The translations under genes and the position numbers were made by a program. Below are positions 7,451 through 15,793 of a stretch of 35,867 bases of DNA, piece by piece. The first letter of the stretch is position 1. Each line of letters starts with the position of its first letter. Location: contig JAYPCO010000009.1 of assembly GCA_038124765.1 (NCBI GenBank), positions 1 through 35,867 on the forward strand. Direction: 5' to 3'. The stretch is from HIMB59 sp038124765. GTDB lineage: Bacteria > Pseudomonadota > Alphaproteobacteria > HIMB59. Under the pieces are notes generated by a model, which saw nothing but the letters and a program-made list of their open reading frames with translations, did no database searches and was not told where the DNA came from.

Positions 7451-8100
7451 AAATATTCCACGTATCTCATCGAGGGTTAATACAAAAATCATTAAAAGAA
7501 AATACACTTTTAGGTTTTAAAAAATCTTTTCAAAAAAAATATTCTTTAGAAACTGATTTAAGATACACAAAAGATGGTGAAATTATTTGTGTTCACGATT
7601 CTGATTTAAAAAGAATTTATGGCAAAAAAGATAAAATTAAGTCTCTTACATTCGATCAATTAAATAAAAAAACTAAAAATACTCTTAAAATCCCTACATT
7701 AGATGATCTTTTAAGCATCTATAAAGATGATGTTTATCTTTTTCTTGAACTTAAAGGATTATTTAAAAAAGATATTCTGTTTAAACTTCTAGAAAAAACT
7801 TCGAAATTTAAAAAAATAGTTTTTATTAGTTTTTGGCATAAAAATTTATATACAATTCATAATATCAATAAACAATTATTGTTGGGAGCTTCTTTTCATA
7901 GAGTTAATTCAAAGGCTATTTTAGAGGTGACTAAAAAATTGAAATTATTTTGTTTTATTTTAAATAAAGAGCTTATGTTTAATTCTTTATTTAATAAATT
8001 TAAAATTTATAAATTTTATTACACTGTCAAAGACAGAGACACGTATTTAAAATATAAAAATCAAAAATTCCTAATTATTGAACACCAGGCAATTACTTAA
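7447..8100 (+). CDS. ugpQ: Glycerophosphodiester phosphodiesterase
   Basis: UgpQ hydrolyses glycerophosphodiesters to glycerol-3-phosphate plus an alcohol, so diesters imported by Ugp become phosphate and carbon sources. The GDPD signature is visible in order: SHRGL near residue 8, ENTLLGF, LETDLRYTKDG with the metal-ligand Glu and Asp, CVHD, and FLELKG. There is no signal peptide, so it acts in the cytoplasm. It is short (217 residues) and very Lys-rich, as expected for such AT-rich coding. The TTG start at 7447 overlaps the ugpC stop (TTGA). It converges on nadE with a single base between the stop codons. Confidence 0.88.
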   Translation: MKIFHVSHRGLIQKSLKENTLLGFKKSFQKKYSLETDLRYTKDGEIICVHDSDLKRIYGKKDKIKSLTFDQLNKKTKNTLKIPTLDDLLSIYKDDVYLFLELKGLFKKDILFKLLEKTSKFKKIVFISFWHKNLYTIHNINKQLLLGASFHRVNSKAILEVTKKLKLFCFILNKELMFNSLFNKFKIYKFYYTVKDRDTYLKYKNQKFLIIEHQAIT

Positions 8101-8101
8101 A

Positions 8102-8833
8102 TTATTTAGGTAAAATACAAACGGGAATTGGTATCATTTTATGAATACTTTTTTTCCTGATATCCAAATATTTTTGTCGGTTTTGAGAGTTCTCGTTTAA
8201 CATAGCTTCTTCAATTTCAGGGTAGCTGAGTCCAACCTGATCTTCATCGGTTCTACTATCAGTCCAAAGACCATCTGTGGGTTTTGCTTCAATAATTTCA
8301 TCTAGGATATCCAGTTCTCTTGCCATATCCCAAACTTCGGTTTTTAAACAATCAGCAATAGGGGATATATCTACCCCTCCATCGCCATATTTGGTGTAAA
8401 AACCTATACCAAAATCCTCAACCTTATTGCCAGTTCCGACCACAATGCCATTATTACTAGCTGCAACTTGATATAATGTAGTCATTCTTAATCTTGCTTG
8501 TGAATTCGCATATCCGTGCTCTGAGTTGTTTTCTCCTAAAACTTTTTTAAAATCATTGAAAACATTTGAAAGATTTACATCTAAGTAATTGATATTACTA
8601 AATTTATTTTTTAACCAGTTAACATGATTTATCGCTCTCTGGTTTAGGGTTTGATGGTCTAAAATTGGCATGGTCACAACATAGGTATTTAAACCCGTCA
8701 TTGCAGAGAGTGTACTTGTAACTGCTGAGTCGATACCACCTGATATTCCTATGACTAGACTTTTTATATTTGCCTTAGTGGCATAATCCTTAATCCAATT
8801 TGATATAAAATCAATTTTTTCAACACTTTTCAT
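8102..8833 (-). CDS. nadE: NH3-dependent NAD+ synthetase
   Basis: NadE amidates nicotinic acid adenine dinucleotide to NAD+ using ATP, the last step of NAD synthesis. The 243 residues comprise only the synthetase domain with the PP-loop SGGIDSAV (31-38). There is no N-terminal nitrilase-type glutaminase domain, so free ammonia should be the nitrogen donor. Other family segments are GTGNKVEDFGIGFYTKYGDGGVD and the later AKPTDGLWTDSRTDEDQVG. It is transcribed alone, divergent from ydcS, and convergent with ugpQ. Its position between two importers seems incidental. Confidence 0.94.
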   Translation of the reverse strand: MKSVEKIDFISNWIKDYATKANIKSLVIGISGGIDSAVTSTLSAMTGLNTYVVTMPILDHQTLNQRAINHVNWLKNKFSNINYLDVNLSNVFNDFKKVLGENNSEHGYANSQARLRMTTLYQVAASNNGIVVGTGNKVEDFGIGFYTKYGDGGVDISPIADCLKTEVWDMARELDILDEIIEAKPTDGLWTDSRTDEDQVGLSYPEIEEAMLNENSQNRQKYLDIRKKSIHKMIPIPVCILPK

Positions 8834-8933
8834 TGTTATTTGTACGTTAAAATAAACTATTTATATCAACTTTAAAATATTTCTATGTTAAGATTTTAAC
8901 TTTATAGAGGAATTTAACTAAAAGGAGAAAAAT
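8834..8933. promoter_or_regulatory. Divergent nadE / ydcS intergenic region
   Basis: The 100-base gap must hold promoters for both genes. A strong Shine-Dalgarno AAAGGAG (8921-8927) sits six bases before the ydcS ATG. I cannot assign a confident -35/-10 pair on either strand. A 13-mer ATTTATATCAACT (8859-8871) also occurs upstream of ugpB (2448-2460), but partial matches elsewhere make this weak evidence for a shared operator. Confidence 0.4.
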
Positions 8934-10109
8934 ATGGTCAAATTTATGACTTTTCTTTTAAGTATTTTATTCTCATTTTCATCATTAAGTCTTTATTCAG
9001 CACCATTGAAGTCATTGGGCAAAGCTGAAGGTGAACTTAATGTTGTAGCATGGGCTGGATACTTAGAAAGAGGTGAAACAGTTGAGGCTTTTGACTGGGT
9101 TACTGCTTATGAAGACAATACCGGTTGTAAGGTAAATATCAAAACCGCAGGAACTTCCGATGAGATGGTTGCTCTCATGAACGAAGGTGGTTTTGACATT
9201 GTTACTGCATCTGGTGATGCGAGTTTAAGATTAATAGCTGGTGGGACTGTTCAAGAAATTAATACTTCCCTAATTCCTAGTTGGGACACCATTGACTCAA
9301 GATTACAAAATGCTGAATGGCATACAGTAGATGGAAAACATTATGGTACGCCATATATGTGGGGTTCTAACGTATTAATGTATAATACAAATGCTTTCTC
9401 TGAAGCACCATCTAGTTGGAATGTTGTTTTTGAAGAACAAACTTTGGGAGATGGAGCTTCAAACAAGGGTAGAGTTCAAGCTTTTGATGGTCCAATTCAC
9501 ATAGCAGATGCTGCCATGTATCTTATGCACCATCAGCCGGAATTAGGTATTAAAGATCCTTATGAACTCAATGAGGATCAGTATCAAGCTTCCTTAAACC
9601 TATTAAGACAGCAAAGGGATTTAGTTGGCAGATACTGGCATGATGCCTTTATGCAAATTGATGACTTTACTAACGAAGGGTTTGTTGCATCTGGCTCATG
9701 GCCATTTCAGGTCAACCTTTTAGTCGGCGCAGAACAACCAATTAGCAGTGTTATTCCTGTAGAAGGAGCTACTGGTTGGGCAGACACCACGATGGTTCAC
9801 GCAGAAGCAGCTAATGTTAACTGTGCATACCTATGGATGGAGCATCAATTAAGCTCTAATCTTCAAAGTGACTTAGGTGTTTGGTTTGGAGCAGTGCCTT
9901 CAGTCCCATCTAAATGTGGTACTGGTTTAATGGACCCTGCAGCAGGTATTTATCAAGAAGGTCAAGATGCTTGTAAGATCAATGGTATAGACAATTTTGA
10001 TAAAATATACTTCTGGAAAACACCTGTATCAAAGTGTTCCTCACAGGATAGTTGTGTCCCATATTATCGTTGGGTAACTGACTATATCGCTGTGTTAGGT
10101 GGTAGATAA
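8934..10109 (+). CDS. ydcS: Putrescine-type ABC transporter, periplasmic binding protein (YdcS)
   Basis: This is a periplasmic solute-binding protein of the spermidine/putrescine family. It has 391 residues and a signal peptide ending near SLYSA (about residue 22). It matches the E. coli YdcS sequence as I recall it over several stretches: NVVAWAGYLERGET, EDNTGCKVN, TSDEMVALM, DIVTASGDASLRL, QEINTSLIP and YGTPYMWG. The five-gene order ydcS-T-U-V-patD confirms the assignment. Transport of putrescine or a related diamine is inferred from the linked aminobutanal dehydrogenase. E. coli YdcS has also been reported to make polyhydroxybutyrate; that is not assumed here. A strong ribosome binding site precedes it and a strong terminator follows. 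Confidence 0.93.
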   Translation: MVKFMTFLLSILFSFSSLSLYSAPLKSLGKAEGELNVVAWAGYLERGETVEAFDWVTAYEDNTGCKVNIKTAGTSDEMVALMNEGGFDIVTASGDASLRLIAGGTVQEINTSLIPSWDTIDSRLQNAEWHTVDGKHYGTPYMWGSNVLMYNTNAFSEAPSSWNVVFEEQTLGDGASNKGRVQAFDGPIHIADAAMYLMHHQPELGIKDPYELNEDQYQASLNLLRQQRDLVGRYWHDAFMQIDDFTNEGFVASGSWPFQVNLLVGAEQPISSVIPVEGATGWADTTMVHAEAANVNCAYLWMEHQLSSNLQSDLGVWFGAVPSVPSKCGTGLMDPAAGIYQEGQDACKINGIDNFDKIYFWKTPVSKCSSQDSCVPYYRWVTDYIAVLGGR

Positions 10110-10127
10110 TAGTTAATTTCTATTAGT

Positions 10128-10157
10128 AAAAAGGGGGTTTATCGCCCCCTTTTTTTA
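10128..10157 (+). terminator. Intrinsic terminator after ydcS
   Basis: A stem AAAAAGGGGG (10128-10137) pairs with CCCCCTTTTT (10145-10154) around the loop TTTATCG, running into a T tract to 10156. It lies 18 bases after the ydcS stop and 5 bases before ydcT, so permease and ATPase expression must rely on read-through. It mirrors the ugpB arrangement. Confidence 0.92.
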
Positions 10158-10161
10158 TTCA

Positions 10162-11172
10162 ATGATCACTGCACTAGAATTAATCAATGTTAATAAATCT
10201 TATGGTCAAGTTTCTGCGCTTGATACAATTCATTTAAATATTAAAGATGGAGAATTTTTCTCACTCTTAGGCCCCTCTGGATCAGGCAAAACTACCTGTT
10301 TAAAAGTTATAGCTGGATTTGAAGTACCAGATAGTGGAATAGTTAATTTATTTGGTGAAGATGTTAGCAATGTTCCTCCCTTTAAAAGAAATGTAAATAC
10401 AGTTTTTCAAGATTATGCATTATTTCCACATATGAATGTTAGAGATAATGTTGCTTACAGTTTAAAAATTAAAAAAGTTCCTAAATCTGAACAAGATCAG
10501 CAAGTAAATGAAATTTTAAAAATAGTAAAATTAGAAGGCTATGACTCACGTAAACCTAGTGAACTTTCTGGTGGGCAACGCCAGCGAGTTGCATTAGCAA
10601 GATCTCTTATTAATAAACCCAAAATTTTACTTTTAGATGAACCACTGGGTGCTTTAGATTTGAAATTAAGAGAGCAAATGCAACTTGAATTAAAAAATCT
10701 ACAAAGACAATTTAAGATTACTTTTATTTATGTTACCCACGATCAACAAGAAGCGATGAGCATGAGCGATAGAATTGCAATTTTTAATAATGGTAAAATT
10801 GAACAAATAGATACACCTGCAAATATTTACAGCAAACCTAAAACAGCTTTTGTAGCAGACTTTATAGGAACCACTTCAATTATTTCTTTAGATTTAGCCA
10901 ATAAATTCTTTAATTATTCTAAACCTTTTTCAATAAGACCTGAGTTTATTAAAATTCAAAATGATAATATTCATGATAATGAATTTAACATTGAGGCAAT
11001 AATTGATGATGTTCAATACCAGGGTTCCTATTTTAAAATTATTTTTAAGAAAGATGATCTTACTTTAATTTCCTTTTATTATCCCAATACCTCAAAACAG
11101 ATAGATATCAGCCTAGGTAAGCGTTACACCATATCTTGGAGCAAAGATAATATAACAGATTTAAATGAATAG
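10162..11172 (+). CDS. ydcT: Polyamine-type ABC transporter ATP-binding protein
   Basis: This is the ATPase of the YdcSTUV importer, cytoplasmic face, 336 residues. Walker A is GPSGSGKTT (37-45). The Q-loop is in TVFQDYALFPHMNV, the signature is LSGGQRQRVALARS, Walker B is LLLDEPLGALDLKLREQ and the switch His is in VTHDQQEAMSMSDR. The C-terminal third is a TOBE-like domain, with SIRPEF near residue 256. The short gap behind the ydcS terminator leaves little room for its own promoter. It overlaps ydcU by eight bases. Confidence 0.92.
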   Translation: MITALELINVNKSYGQVSALDTIHLNIKDGEFFSLLGPSGSGKTTCLKVIAGFEVPDSGIVNLFGEDVSNVPPFKRNVNTVFQDYALFPHMNVRDNVAYSLKIKKVPKSEQDQQVNEILKIVKLEGYDSRKPSELSGGQRQRVALARSLINKPKILLLDEPLGALDLKLREQMQLELKNLQRQFKITFIYVTHDQQEAMSMSDRIAIFNNGKIEQIDTPANIYSKPKTAFVADFIGTTSIISLDLANKFFNYSKPFSIRPEFIKIQNDNIHDNEFNIEAIIDDVQYQGSYFKIIFKKDDLTLISFYYPNTSKQIDISLGKRYTISWSKDNITDLNE

Positions 11173-12082
11173 CATTTTAGATAGTTTTTCTAGCTACTTA
11201 TTTCGTAATAAAAACCTTTTAATTCTTTTATTTTTATTACCCCCTTTATTGTGGCTTGGTATTATTTATTTAGGTTCATTGCTCGTATTTCTTTTTCATT
11301 CACTTTTCTATCTTGATGGTTTTACCGGTAAAATCGTTTATAAAATTTCATTAAATACAATTATTGAGTTATTTAGCTCACCTGCAAATATCGACATCCT
11401 TATTAGAACTGTAGCTTTGGCTTTTTTGGTTTCGGTGGGATCTGCATTAATCGGTTTTCCTATTGCTTACTACATGGCAAAATACACTTCTCCAAAAGTA
11501 AAAATTTTTTTTTATTTAGCTATTATGCTTCCTCTTTGGTCCAGCTACCTAGTAAGAGTTTATTCTTGGAAGTTAATATTAGCAAAAGAGGGTATAATAA
11601 GTTGGGTTTTTGAAAAACTTCACGCCTCTTGGATTTTAGAGGGAATATTATCTCTTCCTGTAATTGGTGGACCATCTTTATCCATTTCATATTTAGGAAT
11701 GTTTTTAGTTTTTACTTATATATGGCTTCCATTTATGATTTTACCCATACAAGCATCTCTTGAGCGAGTTCCTAATTCACTTATTAACGCCAGCTACGAT
11801 TTAGGTGCCAGTAAAAGGCAAACTTTTTATAAAATTATTTTACCTTTAGCTCTACCTGGAATTGCTGCAGGATCAATTTTTACTTTTTCTCTTACTTTGG
11901 GAGATTACATAATTCCGTATATTATCGGAACTTCAAAATTTTTTATTGGACAAGCTGTTTACACTCATCAAGGCACAGCGGGTAATGTTCCCTTAGCTGC
12001 AGCTTTTTCTTTAGTGCCCATCGCTGTTATGACTGTTTATATATATTTAGCTAAGAGATTAGGTGCGTTTAATGCTCTTTAA
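11165..12082 (+). CDS. ydcU: Polyamine-type ABC transporter permease, first subunit
   Basis: This is an inner-membrane permease of the PotB/YdcU type, 305 residues with six hydrophobic helices. The first helix is preceded by a short Asn/Lys-rich cytoplasmic start. Typical segments are PLWSSYLVRVYSWK and the EAA coupling loop INASYDLGASKRQTFYKIILP. The latter is followed by SIFTFSLTLGDYI, a combination characteristic of PotB-like subunits. It pairs with YdcV to form the channel. It overlaps the genes on either side, implying one coupled transcript. Confidence 0.91.
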   Translation: MNSILDSFSSYLFRNKNLLILLFLLPPLLWLGIIYLGSLLVFLFHSLFYLDGFTGKIVYKISLNTIIELFSSPANIDILIRTVALAFLVSVGSALIGFPIAYYMAKYTSPKVKIFFYLAIMLPLWSSYLVRVYSWKLILAKEGIISWVFEKLHASWILEGILSLPVIGGPSLSISYLGMFLVFTYIWLPFMILPIQASLERVPNSLINASYDLGASKRQTFYKIILPLALPGIAAGSIFTFSLTLGDYIIPYIIGTSKFFIGQAVYTHQGTAGNVPLAAAFSLVPIAVMTVYIYLAKRLGAFNAL

Positions 12083-12896
12083 TAAAAAAAATAATATAAA
12101 TAAAGCCTCATGGGGGCTTAAAATTGGTGCTATCGCCGGTATCTTATTTCTTCATATACCCTTATTTCTAATTATTTTATATGCTTTTACTACCGAAGAT
12201 AAATCCTATCAGTTCCCACCACCGGGCTATACGTTAAAATGGTTTTCGATTGTTCTTTCAAGAGATGATATTTGGAATGCTGTCTATCTATCTTTACATG
12301 TTGCCCTTGTATCAACATTTGCTGCGATCCTACTAGGAACACTCGCTGCAGCAGCTTTATATAAAGCAGATTTTTTTGGCAAAGAGTCAATTACTTTATT
12401 AATAATTCTTCCTATTGCTTTACCTGGTATTATTACTGGTATTTCTCTTAGAAGCGCTTTTGGAGTAGCGGGAATTCCTTTTAGTACCTGGACAATTATA
12501 ATTGGACATGCAACTTTTTGTATGGTTGTTGTTTATAATAATGTTGTTGCTCGATTGAGAAGATCTTCGCCTAATATTATACAAGCATCTATGGACCTTG
12601 GTGCAAATAATTTTCAAACATTTTTTTATGTAATACTTCCAAATTTAGGAACGGCCATATTGGCGGGTGGTATGCTAGCCTTTGCATTATCTTTTGATGA
12701 GGTAATCGTCACAACTTTTACAGCTGGCCAGCAAACAACTTTACCAATTTGGATGTTATCTGAATTAATTAGACCTCGCCAAAGACCAATTACAAATGTT
12801 GTTGCGGTTTTTATTATATGTATTACTTTTATACCTATATTATACGCTAGTTATATAACTAGAAATACTTCTGATGGAGAAGGGTCATCGAAGTAA
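12072..12896 (+). CDS. ydcV: Polyamine-type ABC transporter permease, second subunit
   Basis: This is a PotC/YdcV-type permease, about 274 residues from the ATG at 12072, which overlaps ydcU by 11 bases. A GTG at 12063 would add three residues and cannot be excluded. Close resemblance to E. coli YdcV as I recall it: NTEDAAFSFPP matches TTEDKSYQFPP, PIALPGI(V/I)TG matches, and so do GHATFCMVVVYNNV and MLAFALSFDE(V/I)IVTTFTAG. The EAA loop reads IQASMDLGANNFQTFF. Six helices are predicted. patD follows after 20 bases with its own very strong ribosome binding site. Confidence 0.92.
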   Translation: MLFNKKNNINKASWGLKIGAIAGILFLHIPLFLIILYAFTTEDKSYQFPPPGYTLKWFSIVLSRDDIWNAVYLSLHVALVSTFAAILLGTLAAAALYKADFFGKESITLLIILPIALPGIITGISLRSAFGVAGIPFSTWTIIIGHATFCMVVVYNNVVARLRRSSPNIIQASMDLGANNFQTFFYVILPNLGTAILAGGMLAFALSFDEVIVTTFTAGQQTTLPIWMLSELIRPRQRPITNVVAVFIICITFIPILYASYITRNTSDGEGSSK

Positions 12897-12904
12897 ATAT
12901 TATT

Positions 12905-12914
12905 AAGGAGGGGG
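12905..12914 (+). promoter_or_regulatory. Extended Shine-Dalgarno of patD
   Basis: AAGGAGGGGG lies two bases before the patD ATG and is one of the strongest ribosome binding sites in the window. Most internal genes have little or none. This suggests independent, efficient translation of the dehydrogenase relative to the permeases upstream. Confidence 0.75.
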
Positions 12915-12916
12915 AA

Positions 12917-14344
12917 ATGAAAACAAACTTACTTATAAATAATAAATCAGTAGCTGGTTCTGCTGAATCAGAAAAAATTATCAACCCCTTTAATTCCGAT
13001 TTAATTATTGAGGTACCTCAAGCATCTAAAGATCAAGTAAACGATGCAGTTCAAGCGGCCAAAAATGCTTTTCCTAAATGGTCTAGAACATCACCGGCCG
13101 AAAGATCAGGTATGCTCTTAAAATTAGCTGATAAGATTGATCAAAACGCAGAGGAAATAGCTAAATTAGAGTCGCTGAACACAGGCAAACCTTATCACTG
13201 TGCTTTAAATGATGAACTTCCAGCCATTGCAGATGTATTCAGATATTATGCAGGCGCATGCAGAAATATGCCTGGTTATGCTGCCGGTGAATATTTAACC
13301 GGTTTTACAAGTATGATACGTCGTGATCCGATCGGTGTTGTCGGTTCAATTGCTCCCTGGAATTATCCTTTAATGATGGCCGCATGGAAATTAGCTCCAG
13401 CCTTAGCAGCAGGTAATACGATCGTATTGAAGCCATCTGAGCAAACGCCTTTAACAACTTTTTTTATAGCTGATTTGATTGCAGAAATCTTTCCAGAGGG
13501 TGTAGCTAACATAATTTATGGCATTGGTGAAACGGTTGGTTCAACTCTTATAAATCACCCAGACGTAAATATGATTTCTTTAACTGGAGATATTGGAACT
13601 GGAACTAAGGTTTTAGAAGCAGCAAGTAAAAGTATAAAAAAAACTCATTTAGAATTAGGCGGTAAGGCTCCTGTAATTGTATTCGATGATGCTAATATAG
13701 AAGATGTTATAAATGGAGTAAGAGCATTTGGATATTACAACGCTGGACAAGATTGCACTGCAGCTTGTCGAATTTTTGCAGATAAAAAAGTCTATGAAAA
13801 AATAGTTGCAGACTTAACTTCTGCTGTTTCAACCATTGGTTTTGCAAACGCTGATGATGAAAAAAATGAAATCCCACCACTAATTACTAAAGAACATTTT
13901 AATAGAGTTTCTAGTTTTGTTGAAAAAGCAAAGTCTTTAAAACATATCGAAGTGACAACAGGTGGTTCAGGGCAGGGTGATAAAGGTAATTTTTACCAAC
14001 CAACAGTTATAGCTGGAGCAAAACATAACGATGAAGTAGTTCAAAAAGAAATATTCGGACCAGTAGTATCTGTTACCCCATTTTCAAATGTAGATGATGC
14101 AGTTAACTGGGCAAATGATAGTAAATACGGTTTAGCCTCATCAGTTTGGACTAATGATTTAACAAAAGGTATGAATACTGCATCTAGACTTCAATATGGA
14201 TGTACATGGGTTAATACTCACTTCATGTTGACCTCGGAAATGCCACATGGAGGTGTTAAATCTTCAGGTTATGGTAAGGATTTATCTCCGTACGCACTAG
14301 AAGATTACACTAATATAAGGCATGTAATGGTGAAAATTGATTAG
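12917..14344 (+). CDS. patD: Gamma-aminobutyraldehyde dehydrogenase
   Basis: PatD (YdcW) oxidises 4-aminobutanal to 4-aminobutyrate with NAD+, the second step of putrescine breakdown through a transaminase. The 475 residues match E. coli PatD (474) nearly end to end in what I recall: TSMIRRDP, IAPWNYPLMMAAWKLAPALA, the general base Glu246 in HLELGGKAP, the nucleophile Cys280 in YYNAGQDCTAACR, and WVNTHFMLTSEMPHGG near the C-terminus. It is the last gene of the ydcSTUV-patD operon. No putrescine transaminase (patA) is in the window, so 4-aminobutanal must arise from a gene elsewhere, or a related aldehyde is used. Confidence 0.95.
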   Translation: MKTNLLINNKSVAGSAESEKIINPFNSDLIIEVPQASKDQVNDAVQAAKNAFPKWSRTSPAERSGMLLKLADKIDQNAEEIAKLESLNTGKPYHCALNDELPAIADVFRYYAGACRNMPGYAAGEYLTGFTSMIRRDPIGVVGSIAPWNYPLMMAAWKLAPALAAGNTIVLKPSEQTPLTTFFIADLIAEIFPEGVANIIYGIGETVGSTLINHPDVNMISLTGDIGTGTKVLEAASKSIKKTHLELGGKAPVIVFDDANIEDVINGVRAFGYYNAGQDCTAACRIFADKKVYEKIVADLTSAVSTIGFANADDEKNEIPPLITKEHFNRVSSFVEKAKSLKHIEVTTGGSGQGDKGNFYQPTVIAGAKHNDEVVQKEIFGPVVSVTPFSNVDDAVNWANDSKYGLASSVWTNDLTKGMNTASRLQYGCTWVNTHFMLTSEMPHGGVKSSGYGKDLSPYALEDYTNIRHVMVKID

Positions 14345-14353
14345 ATAAAAAAT

Positions 14354-15541
14354 ATGTTTTTTAGCTTACTAAAATTCATACTAAAAAAAATAATCAAAAA
14401 TAAATCTGTTGTAATCAGATATCAGGACAAAGAGTATCTAATAGATAACTTTACGGAAGCTATAACATTAAAAATTAATAATTCAAACTTTCTCAAAAAA
14501 TTATTTTATGCGCCCTCATTGTTATTAACCGAGGGGTATATGGATAAAGATTATGAACTTCCTGACTGCACATTCTATGAGTTTTGTTCCATTCTATTAG
14601 ATAACTATAATATATTTTTAGAAAAAATAGCTAAGTCACCATTTTATCAATTTGTTTTGTTAGTAAATCCTTTTTTGCAGCTTAACTTTAGTAAACAATC
14701 TAAATCAAATGTAGCTAGTCACTACGATTTATCTGATGAATTGTACGATTTGTTTTTAGATAAAACACGACAGTATTCCTGTGCCTATTTTGAAACTGAC
14801 AAAGACTCATTATATCAAGCGCAACTAAATAAAATGGAGAGGTTGGCTGATAAATTGCACCTAAAATCAAATGATAATGTTTTAGATATTGGATGTGGTT
14901 GGGGAGCTCTAAGTAGACATTTTGTCGATAATTTTAAATGCGTTGTTAAAGGAATATCGCTATCTGAAGAACAAATAAAATTTTGCAATAAAAAATTAAA
15001 TACTTTTAAAAATAAAAAATACTTAAATTACAGCTTGCAGGATTATAGAAATGAAAATACTTCATATTCTAAAATTGTTTCTGTCGGGATGTTTGAACAT
15101 GTCGGAAAACCATTCTATGGTACATATTTTAAAAAAATATATGACTTACTGGATGAAGATGGCATAGCCGTTATTCACACAATTGGTAATATTAGAACTC
15201 CCAAAACTACACCAGCCTTTATTAGAAAGTATATATTTCCTGGCGGCTATATACCGACATTGTCAGATATTATGCCTGCTGTTGAAAGGTCAGGTTTAAT
15301 TTTATCTGATTTAGAGGTTGTGAGACTTCATTATGCTAAAACATTGGCTCATTGGTATAAAAACTTTAAAAAAGAAGAGAAGAAAGTTTTAAAAATTTAT
15401 GATGAACGCTTTGTTCGCATGTGGGAAGCGTATCTTAACTTAAGCGAATTATCTTTTATTCAAGGTGATAATGTTATTTTTCAAATGGTTTTAACAAAAA
15501 AAAGAGATACTTTCCCCATAGTTAGAAAACGAATAAATTAA
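14354..15541 (+). CDS. cfa: Cyclopropane-fatty-acyl-phospholipid synthase
   Basis: Cfa transfers a methylene group from S-adenosylmethionine onto unsaturated acyl chains of membrane phospholipids. The 395 residues show the family plan: an N-terminal lipid-binding domain to about residue 115, ASHYDLSDELYDLFLD, Cys143 in YSCAYF, the SAM-binding VLDIGCGWG (176-184), Glu248 in MFEHVG, His275 in VIHTIG and Tyr327 in LHYAKTL. These correspond to residues I recall as functional in E. coli Cfa. It begins 9 bases after patD, so it may be co-transcribed. Together with ugp and ugpQ it gives the left half of the window a phospholipid theme, but a direct link is only inference. Confidence 0.88.
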   Translation: MFFSLLKFILKKIIKNKSVVIRYQDKEYLIDNFTEAITLKINNSNFLKKLFYAPSLLLTEGYMDKDYELPDCTFYEFCSILLDNYNIFLEKIAKSPFYQFVLLVNPFLQLNFSKQSKSNVASHYDLSDELYDLFLDKTRQYSCAYFETDKDSLYQAQLNKMERLADKLHLKSNDNVLDIGCGWGALSRHFVDNFKCVVKGISLSEEQIKFCNKKLNTFKNKKYLNYSLQDYRNENTSYSKIVSVGMFEHVGKPFYGTYFKKIYDLLDEDGIAVIHTIGNIRTPKTTPAFIRKYIFPGGYIPTLSDIMPAVERSGLILSDLEVVRLHYAKTLAHWYKNFKKEEKKVLKIYDERFVRMWEAYLNLSELSFIQGDNVIFQMVLTKKRDTFPIVRKRIN

Positions 15542-15575
15542 TTAAATTTAGTATATTTTTCTTTATATTCTTCAA

Positions 15576-15791
15576 ATGGCACAAAACACACTTGAACATA
15601 GATTAATGGCACTTCAACAAGCGCTTAGTCAGATGATGAGAAACAGTAGCGAAAAAGATATAGTAGAACAACTAGCAACTTATCGAATAGCTATTCAAAC
15701 AACTCTCAAACTTTTAAATAAAAAACAAAAAAATACTATTTGTAAAAGTGCATCTGAATTAGAGGATGAATTAGAAAGAGGTATATTTTAA
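15576..15791 (+). CDS. Small protein of unknown function
   Basis: I do not recognise this 71-residue protein. It is soluble and predicted largely helical. The N-terminal half is rich in Gln, Leu and Met (HRLMALQQALSQMM) and the C-terminal half has a Lys-rich stretch, then an acidic end (SELEDELERGIF). It has no signal peptide or membrane segment and a single Cys. It is followed after two bases by the deacylase gene and then thiL, so the three probably form one transcript. Coding status rests on that tight packing and the plausible composition. Confidence 0.6.
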   Translation: MAQNTLEHRLMALQQALSQMMRNSSEKDIVEQLATYRIAIQTTLKLLNKKQKNTICKSASELEDELERGIF

Positions 15792-15793
15792 AA

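Noticed and set aside
7201..7470. Minus-strand frame across the ugpC end
   Set aside because: Antisense to the TOBE domain of ugpC, no supporting signal.
12420..12617. Minus-strand open frame inside ydcV
   Set aside because: Antisense to a well-conserved permease, low-complexity Asn/Ser/Arg composition, no ribosome binding site.
8934..12896. Naming the transporter potABCD
   Set aside because: Gene order, the YdcS-specific segments and the linked patD fit ydcSTUV better than the spermidine-preferential Pot system.
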